From Euryarchaeota archaeon UBA549 (GTDB taxonomy: Archaea; Thermoplasmatota; Poseidoniia; Poseidoniales; Poseidoniaceae), in the NCBI GenBank assembly GCA_002495645.1, contig DAGF01000007.1:1-9336 (forward strand): a stretch of DNA of 9,336 nt. Direction: 5' to 3'. The position numbers and the translations under genes were made by a program. The notes below the pieces were generated by a model. That model was not told the DNA's origin, made no database searches, and saw nothing but the letters and a program-made list of their open reading frames with translations. Each line of letters starts with the position of its first letter. Position 1 is the stretch's first letter. Shown here piece after piece: positions 5,329-9,336 of this stretch.

Positions 5329-6520
5329 TGGCTTCACCGTCTTTGAACAAGTCTCGAGTGATGTTCTTCTGGTGAGATTCAAGGGTCCCGCCGCCGATTT
5401 CAAGCAACTTGGCGTCGCGCCACAAGCGTTCAACGTGGTATTCACCCACATAGCCGTAGCCACCCATCACCTGCATGGCGGCGTCTGCGATCTCCTTAGC
5501 CGCCGTGGTGGCGAAGAGTTTGACACCGTCGGAATCAAGGCGCTGGCCTGCAGTTCCGATGGTCAGGTTGTTGGCCGTGTCGTAGATGTAAGCACGCATG
5601 GCTCGGTACTTGGCCCAACTCTCACCGATGTAGCGTTGGATTTGACCAAAGTCTCGAATGGCAGAACCGAAGGCGGTTCGGTCGGTGGCGTAGCGGTTCA
5701 TTTCCTCAAGTGCTCGGCGTCCAATGCCAAGGGCCATGCCGGCCAAGGTCAAGCGTTCAAGTTCGAGGTTGCCCATCATGTGGAGAAGGGATTCACCCAC
5801 GCCACCCACGAGGTTTTCTGCGGGAACAATGCAGTCGTCAAACACCAATTCTGCGGTGTTGGAGGCACGCATACCGGTCTTGTCGTAGATTTTCTGACCC
5901 ACGCTGTATCCGGGCATGCCGGCTTCAACGAGGAAGGTGGACATCTGGACACGGCCACGCTCATCCTCACCTGTGCGCGCATAGACCCAAACGACATCAG
6001 CAGGGGTGCCTTCCTCGTCAATGCAGCCGTTGGTGATCCACATTTTTCGGCCATTAAGCACCCACGAGCCATCGTCTCGTTGCACAGCAGACGTGGAGAG
6101 ACCAAGGACGTCCGTACCGGCATCGGGCTCCGACATGGCCATGGCACCAATCCATTCTCCGGAGCAGACTTTAGGCAAAATTCGGGCCTTTTGCTCCTCA
6201 TTACCGTTGTAGGCGAGGTTGTTGACAAAGAGCATGGAGTGCGCCAAGTAAGCAAGTGCAAACCCTGGGTCGGAGGCGGACAATTCCTCGTGGACAATCG
6301 TACACGCCACAGCGTCCAACCCTGCCCCGCCGTATTCCTCGGGTGCACTGATGCCCAAAAGACCAAGTTCGCCCATGCTGCGCAAGAGTTCGAGGTTGAA
6401 TTTCTCCTCACGGTCGTATTCCAAGGCTTGGGGTTCGACGTATTCTTGCGTCCATTCTCGCACCATTTCCCGAAGCATCACGTGTTCTTCGCTGGGGTTG
6501 GCGATGTCCATGTTGGCCAT
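5318..6520 (-). CDS. Acyl-CoA dehydrogenase, isovaleryl-CoA-dehydrogenase-like
   Basis: FAD-dependent alpha,beta-desaturation of an acyl-CoA, the first oxidation step in fatty-acid or branched-chain amino-acid breakdown, with electrons passed to ETF. The 400-residue protein has the full family layout: an N-terminal helical domain (to about 120), AMSEPDAGTDVLGL (127-141) and WITNG (161-165) of the FAD-binding beta domain, and a C-terminal helical domain with QVMGGYGYVGEYHVERLWRD (350-369). The usual catalytic Glu of medium and short-chain enzymes (in YEGT) is Gly here, in LEIGGGTLES (373-382). Instead NLELERLTLAG (251-261) carries E255 at the place of the catalytic Glu of isovaleryl-CoA dehydrogenase (its 'DLERL' motif). 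That supports a branched-chain substrate such as isovaleryl-CoA from leucine. The start at 6520 is used; a second ATG three codons later is possible. It lies downstream of two small genes on the same strand. Confidence 0.93.
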   Translation of the reverse strand: MANMDIANPSEEHVMLREMVREWTQEYVEPQALEYDREEKFNLELLRSMGELGLLGISAPEEYGGAGLDAVACTIVHEELSASDPGFALAYLAHSMLFVNNLAYNGNEEQKARILPKVCSGEWIGAMAMSEPDAGTDVLGLSTSAVQRDDGSWVLNGRKMWITNGCIDEEGTPADVVWVYARTGEDERGRVQMSTFLVEAGMPGYSVGQKIYDKTGMRASNTAELVFDDCIVPAENLVGGVGESLLHMMGNLELERLTLAGMALGIGRRALEEMNRYATDRTAFGSAIRDFGQIQRYIGESWAKYRAMRAYIYDTANNLTIGTAGQRLDSDGVKLFATTAAKEIADAAMQVMGGYGYVGEYHVERLWRDAKLLEIGGGTLESHQKNITRDLFKDGEAINR

Positions 6521-6584
6521 GCTCTGCCGTTGATGCGGTGGCTTTTGACCTTTGGCGCACGCTCACCCTAGCGGGAGGGATGAC

Positions 6585-6776
6585 TCACTCTTCGGAGTTT
6601 TCGCCATCGGCGAGCATTTCGTCTCTGAAGGCCCTGTAGTCTGCCTCGTTATCGAACTCGAGCGGAATCACCATGCGTTCGCCACAGTCCTGGCATTCGT
6701 ACTGCTGACCGACCATGAAGCCCATGTATGGATAGACACGGATGCCATAGCAGGCGATGCAGACTCGGAAGGACAT
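6585..6776 (-). CDS. Small four-cysteine zinc-ribbon protein
   Basis: A 63-residue acidic protein with two knuckles, C6-I-A-C9 and C28-Q-D-C31, about 18 residues apart, probably binding one zinc ion as a zinc ribbon. The C-terminal half, FDNEADYRAFRDEMLADGEN, is an acidic predicted helix. The open frame extends upstream to 6851, but that part overlaps the EF-hand gene, while the ATG at 6776 lies 16 bases after the EF-hand stop and starts the zinc ribbon directly. The gene sits between the EF-hand gene and the acyl-CoA dehydrogenase on the same strand, with a 64-base gap before the latter, so a shared transcript is possible. Function is unknown; small zinc ribbons of this kind often act as transcription or ribosome accessory factors. 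Confidence 0.72.
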   Translation of the reverse strand: MSFRVCIACYGIRVYPYMGFMVGQQYECQDCGERMVIPLEFDNEADYRAFRDEMLADGENSEE

Positions 6777-6792
6777 GCGCACACGTCCAACT

Positions 6793-7068
6793 TCATTCTT
6801 CTTCGGACAGTGCCTTGCGAAGTTCATCCAAACCGATTCTGTGGTCTTCATTCACGTCAAGGGACTGGATGATGACGGAAATTTGAGCCGGCGAAAGAAT
6901 GTCGCCAACCATGTCTCGAATGCCATGATGAAGTTCGGGTCCGTTGATGGTTCCGTCGCTGTCGGCGTCAAAGGCTGCAAACATGTCATCAACGGACATG
7001 CCTTTCTCTTTCAGGGCTTCTGCAAGTTTGCTCATGGCTTCTTCTGCACTCCACGTGTCGTCGCTCAT
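6793..7068 (-). CDS. Small EF-hand calcium-binding protein
   Basis: A 91-residue acidic soluble protein with a pair of EF-hands and no signal peptide. Loop 1 is DADSDGTINGPE (34-45) and fits the canonical 12-residue consensus: Asp at 1, 3 and 5, Gly at 6, Ile at 8, Glu at 12. Loop 2 is DVNEDHRIGLDE (71-82); it keeps D1, N3, D5, I8 and E12 but has His at the usual Gly6, so binding may be weaker. Helices between the loops fit a paired EF-hand domain. The start at 7068 is chosen because upstream in-frame codons lack EF-hand-like or conserved-looking sequence and an ATTTA element lies about 27 bases upstream. A calcium sensor or buffer is likely; the partner is unknown. It is divergent from the HEAT-repeat gene and 16 bases upstream of the zinc-ribbon gene. 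Confidence 0.85.
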   Translation of the reverse strand: MSDDTWSAEEAMSKLAEALKEKGMSVDDMFAAFDADSDGTINGPELHHGIRDMVGDILSPAQISVIIQSLDVNEDHRIGLDELRKALSEEE

Positions 7069-7092
7069 GAGGTGGGGTTTGCATCGGCCTCC

Positions 7093-7097
7093 TAAAT
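7093..7097 (-). promoter_or_regulatory. TATA-like element of the EF-hand gene
   Basis: The minus strand reads ATTTA within GATTTAGG, centred about 27 bases upstream of the ATG at 7068. No Shine-Dalgarno motif precedes that ATG (CCCCACCTC), so a leaderless transcript is inferred. Confidence 0.4.
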
Positions 7098-7141
7098 CGT
7101 TTGCACGCGATTCTTTTTGAAGCGTTGACCGGCATAAGTTC

Positions 7142-8491
7142 ATGATGGATGGAAGGATGCCCGCAAAAGAACCACTCATGGCAAAGAAGTACATCGCACG
7201 AGATCCGCGTACTGGTAAGCCCATTCAAACGGGCCAAACCTTCACTGCGGACGCCTCGTACGAGCCTGCCCAAGGCCCATGGTGTGCATTGCACCCCTCC
7301 GACATCATGTCGCTTTCCGAAGGCACCTTGGCTCAACGAGATGTTCGGTGGAAAAACAAAACCCTGACCATGACGAGGAAGAACGGAATTCGGGCACTCA
7401 GTCATGTCCCTCAAAACATGGTTATGCCCGCACACAAAATGCTCTTGGCGGCCTTCGAGGACGAAGACCCGCAAATCCGCATCGCAGCCCTTGAAGTGCT
7501 CCCGGAATTTGCGGTCCGACGTTCCAACGAACTCTTTGACTGGCTTTCTGTCTTGCTCGATGACGGGGATACAAGCGTGCAAAAAGCCGCCAGTGCCTCC
7601 CTTGCTCGGGCAGCACCGACCTTCCCCTCGGGTGTGCACTCGTCCCTGGAGAACGAATTGCGCCATCCCGACAAGCAACGAAGAGCTACGGCCTGGAAAG
7701 GACTGGAAGCGTTGACGAAAACATGGCCCGATGTTGTGGCCGACCATGTTGACACGCTTCTGCTCGAGCCAGAGGTGGAACTCCGACGGCGGGCGGCCAA
7801 GATGATCAACGCCATCGTCTCGAGAAAGACCTCAGCCGTGTGGGATTTGGTGTCATGGGCACTCAACGACGAAGATGCTCAAGTTCGAAAAACGGTCGCA
7901 AAATCACTGCCTCGTTTGGCCAAACAAGACGTACGCATGGGCACCATGTTTGCAGAACGTGCCATCGCTGACCCCGACCCTGATGTTCGTCTGTCGGCCA
8001 TCAAGACGATTGAGAAGCTTAACCGAGGCCACGGCCGAGCACGTGATTTGATTCTCGCCGGTGCTCGGTCAAACGATGTACGGGTTCGACGTGCCTGTGT
8101 CAGCCTCCTGCCGAAGTTGATGGATGAAGCCGAACTTCGTGCGCTTGTCGACGACCTTCTGAAGACGGAGACGGACGCAGCCCTCGTGGAGAAACTGATG
8201 CAATATCGCTTCGATGCCATGTTGGAAGGGACGGAAGAAGAGAAGAACGCCGCCCTCTCACCGGCCTTGCCTGTACCCGATATCGACAAGGAGGTTCTGC
8301 TGGCCCAAGGAAAACGAGTTGGCATGGCGCCTTCCCCGCCTCAAGCCGGCAAGGAACGACCTGCTGAACCGGCGCCTGAACCGCCAACGACCACCCCTGC
8401 CCAACCATCCCGTCCAACGCAAGACGAATTGATGGGCTACCACGACGATGACGATGATTTTCCTCCCGATGAAGACGAGCCGTACTTTTGA
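7142..8491 (+). CDS. HEAT-repeat protein with acidic C-terminal tail
   Basis: A 449-residue soluble protein. After an unrecognised basic N-terminal segment (about 13-80, KKYIARDPRTGKPIQTGQ and WKNKTLTMTRKNG), residues 105-355 form at least eight helical HEAT-type repeats. Their motif is acidic turn, then R/Q, then AA-x-x-L: FEDEDPQIRIAALEVL (105), LDDGDTSVQKAASASL (139), LRHPDKQRRATAWKGL (173), LLEPEVELRRRAAKMI (207), LNDEDAQVRKTVAKSL (241), IADPDPDVRLSAIKTI (275), ARSNDVRVRRACVSLL (308) and a weak one at 340. The tail is Pro-rich (397-426) and then strongly acidic (DDDDDFPPDEDEPYF). Such solenoids are protein-binding scaffolds; the partner is unknown and the tail could bind a basic protein. 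In-frame ATG codons at 7157 and 7178 are alternative starts and no ribosome site decides between them. It is divergent from the EF-hand gene. Confidence 0.88.
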   Translation: MMDGRMPAKEPLMAKKYIARDPRTGKPIQTGQTFTADASYEPAQGPWCALHPSDIMSLSEGTLAQRDVRWKNKTLTMTRKNGIRALSHVPQNMVMPAHKMLLAAFEDEDPQIRIAALEVLPEFAVRRSNELFDWLSVLLDDGDTSVQKAASASLARAAPTFPSGVHSSLENELRHPDKQRRATAWKGLEALTKTWPDVVADHVDTLLLEPEVELRRRAAKMINAIVSRKTSAVWDLVSWALNDEDAQVRKTVAKSLPRLAKQDVRMGTMFAERAIADPDPDVRLSAIKTIEKLNRGHGRARDLILAGARSNDVRVRRACVSLLPKLMDEAELRALVDDLLKTETDAALVEKLMQYRFDAMLEGTEEEKNAALSPALPVPDIDKEVLLAQGKRVGMAPSPPQAGKERPAEPAPEPPTTTPAQPSRPTQDELMGYHDDDDDFPPDEDEPYF

Positions 8492-8550
8492 GGGAAGCAG
8501 GAGCCGTGCAACACCGTTAAGAACAGGTGGACGGTCGGCAAGTCGCTGAA

Positions 8551-8556
8551 GAGGTG
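8551..8556 (+). promoter_or_regulatory. Strong Shine-Dalgarno site deciding the start of the small gene at 8563
   Basis: GAGGTG lies 6 bases before the ATG at 8563. It favours this ATG over a GTG at 8527, which would add 12 residues and has no comparable site. Confidence 0.55.
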
Positions 8557-8562
8557 TATGAT

Positions 8563-8781
8563 ATGGACGATGACATGCCATTCAACGACAAAGCACAACA
8601 GTTTGACCGATTGTGGGACGGCATCACGCCCAAAGGCGTGAACCGCTCAAAGGCACTCAAATTCCGTCAATACATCCTTGAGCATGTTCGACAAATGCGT
8701 CGTCCACTCAACCGCGAAAACGCTCGCCGGTACTGGATGGGCGAACTTCAGAAGGAAATCGCCGACCGCGAGAACTTCTGA
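8563..8781 (+). CDS. Small hypothetical protein, basic helical
   Basis: A 72-residue protein with an acidic start (MDDDMPF) followed by a mostly helical, Arg/Lys-rich body, including LRQ-like segments KALKFRQYILEHVRQMRR (about 31-48) and RRYWMGELQKEIADRENF at the C-terminus. No cysteine knuckles, signal peptide or membrane segment are present. The start is set by GAGGTG 6 bases upstream; a GTG at 8527 in the same frame is less likely. It lies 71 bases after the HEAT-repeat gene and 66 bases before the helicase, all on the same strand. I do not recognise the family. The charge pattern would suit a nucleic-acid-associated or ribosome-associated protein, which is only a guess. Confidence 0.68.
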   Translation: MDDDMPFNDKAQQFDRLWDGITPKGVNRSKALKFRQYILEHVRQMRRPLNRENARRYWMGELQKEIADRENF

Positions 8782-8847
8782 TGATCCTGTGGAGGCCGCC
8801 TCGTCTCGGTGGCCAATGAAGAACACTTGAGACGAACGGTGAGACCG

Positions 8848-9336
8848 ATGTTCACAACAACACGCTTTGATGCATGGAACCTTCCAGAATCCCTTCAAAA
8901 CGGCTTGAACGCCATGGGATGGGAATTCGCAACACAAGTTCAACGGGACACCGTGCCCATCGCTCGTCAAGGGACGGACGTGATTGGCCAAGCCCGAACC
9001 GGTTCAGGAAAAACCGCTGCCTTTGGCCTGCCCATCCTTGAACGCTGCCAACCAACGGGTGAACTCCAAGCCCTCATTCTGGCACCCACACGTGAACTCG
9101 CCAACCAAGTCGCAGAAGAACTGGTCATGCTCCAAGGCGATGGCGGTTTGACCATCTTGACCGTGTACGGTGGCACCGACCTCGAAAAGCAAGCAAAAAC
9201 TCTCGGCCAAGGCGTTGACATCATCGTCGGCACGCCCGGTCGTGTCATGGACATGAGCGAGCGAGGCCACATCGATTTGACCAAACCTCAGGTCCTCTGT
9301 TTGGACGAGGCCGACCGCATGCTCGACATGGGTTTC
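8848..9336 (+). CDS. DEAD-box ATP-dependent RNA helicase, N-terminal part, cut by window edge
   Basis: An ATP-dependent RNA-unwinding enzyme of superfamily 2. The first 163 residues are present and cover most of the first RecA-like domain. The Q motif spans FDAWNLPESLQNGL (7-20) to the Q30-V-Q-R-D-T-V-P37 element. Motif I is ARTGSGKT (49-56), motif Ia PTREL (80-84), then GGT (108-110), TPGR (129-132), and motif II DEAD at 153-156. The sequence ends at LDMGF, just before motif III (SAT). The ATG at 8848 is used because it puts the F of the Q motif at the usual distance from the N-terminus. In-frame GTG codons at 8809 and 8839 are possible upstream starts. Archaeal DEAD-box proteins of this type resemble bacterial RhlE/CsdA-like enzymes in RNA decay, ribosome assembly and cold response; the subfamily cannot be fixed without the C-terminus. 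Confidence 0.95.
   Translation, partial: MFTTTRFDAWNLPESLQNGLNAMGWEFATQVQRDTVPIARQGTDVIGQARTGSGKTAAFGLPILERCQPTGELQALILAPTRELANQVAEELVMLQGDGGLTILTVYGGTDLEKQAKTLGQGVDIIVGTPGRVMDMSERGHIDLTKPQVLCLDEADRMLDMGF

Noticed and set aside
5372..6571. Long plus-strand open frame of 399 codons
   Set aside because: It is exactly antisense to the well-supported acyl-CoA dehydrogenase, and its translation has no recognisable domain; it reflects codon bias of the real gene.
6777..6851. N-terminal extension of the four-cysteine mini-protein
   Set aside because: It would overlap the end of the EF-hand gene in a different frame and adds no motif.
6989..7747. Minus-strand open frame of 252 codons
   Set aside because: It spans the antisense of the HEAT-repeat gene and the start of the EF-hand gene in another frame, with no domain of its own.
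1..9336. CRISPR array, cas genes, transposase or integrase
   Set aside because: No regularly spaced direct repeats and no protein with such motifs were found; the CARF-like pair is the only CRISPR-related hint.

Overview
This window looks like a piece of a marine planktonic euryarchaeal genome, probably Marine Group II (Poseidoniales). The lineage is inferred from the style of the genes, not proven. Supporting signs are a tRNA-Gln gene with no encoded CCA and an archaeal-type box A, several genes with an AT-rich TATA-like element about 27 bases before the start codon and no Shine-Dalgarno site (leaderless transcription), short acidic zinc-ribbon and EF-hand proteins, and a heterotrophic set of acyl-CoA enzymes. 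Most of the window is dense, moderately GC-rich housekeeping sequence.

Layout. Positions 1-417 (minus) hold the N-terminal part of a 3-hydroxyacyl-CoA dehydrogenase, cut by the window edge. It is divergent from a small zinc-ribbon membrane protein (523-924, plus). Positions 1059-3097 (plus) hold a visibly AT-richer two-gene operon with an ATGA stop/start overlap. The first gene encodes a stand-alone CARF-like protein and the second a CARF-like domain fused to a PD-(D/E)XK nuclease, resembling the Can2/Card1 (DUF1887) effectors of type III CRISPR systems. The operon ends 17 bases from the 3' end of tRNA-Gln(UUG) (3115-3187, minus). After that come an HDDC2/YfbR-like HD phosphohydrolase (3238-3702, minus), divergent from an AlkA-type DNA glycosylase (3753-4364, plus), and a coiled-coil plus four-helix membrane protein (4381-5328, plus). 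The latter overlaps tail to tail with an isovaleryl-CoA-dehydrogenase-like acyl-CoA dehydrogenase (5318-6520, minus). Upstream of that enzyme on the same strand are a four-cysteine mini-protein (6585-6776) and an EF-hand protein (6793-7068). Divergent from these is a HEAT-repeat protein with a regular 34-residue period and an acidic tail (7142-8491, plus). A 72-residue conserved-looking small protein (8563-8781) and the start of a DEAD-box RNA helicase (8848 to the window end) follow.

How they fit together. The two acyl-CoA enzymes fit beta-oxidation or branched-chain amino-acid breakdown. The HD phosphohydrolase and glycosylase are nucleotide-pool and DNA-repair enzymes. The accessory element is the CARF/nuclease pair: a probable cyclic-oligonucleotide-activated defence module with no CRISPR array, Cas10 or other cas gene in view. 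It is the most interesting item here. The assignment rests on motif reading and needs profile searches or structure prediction to confirm.
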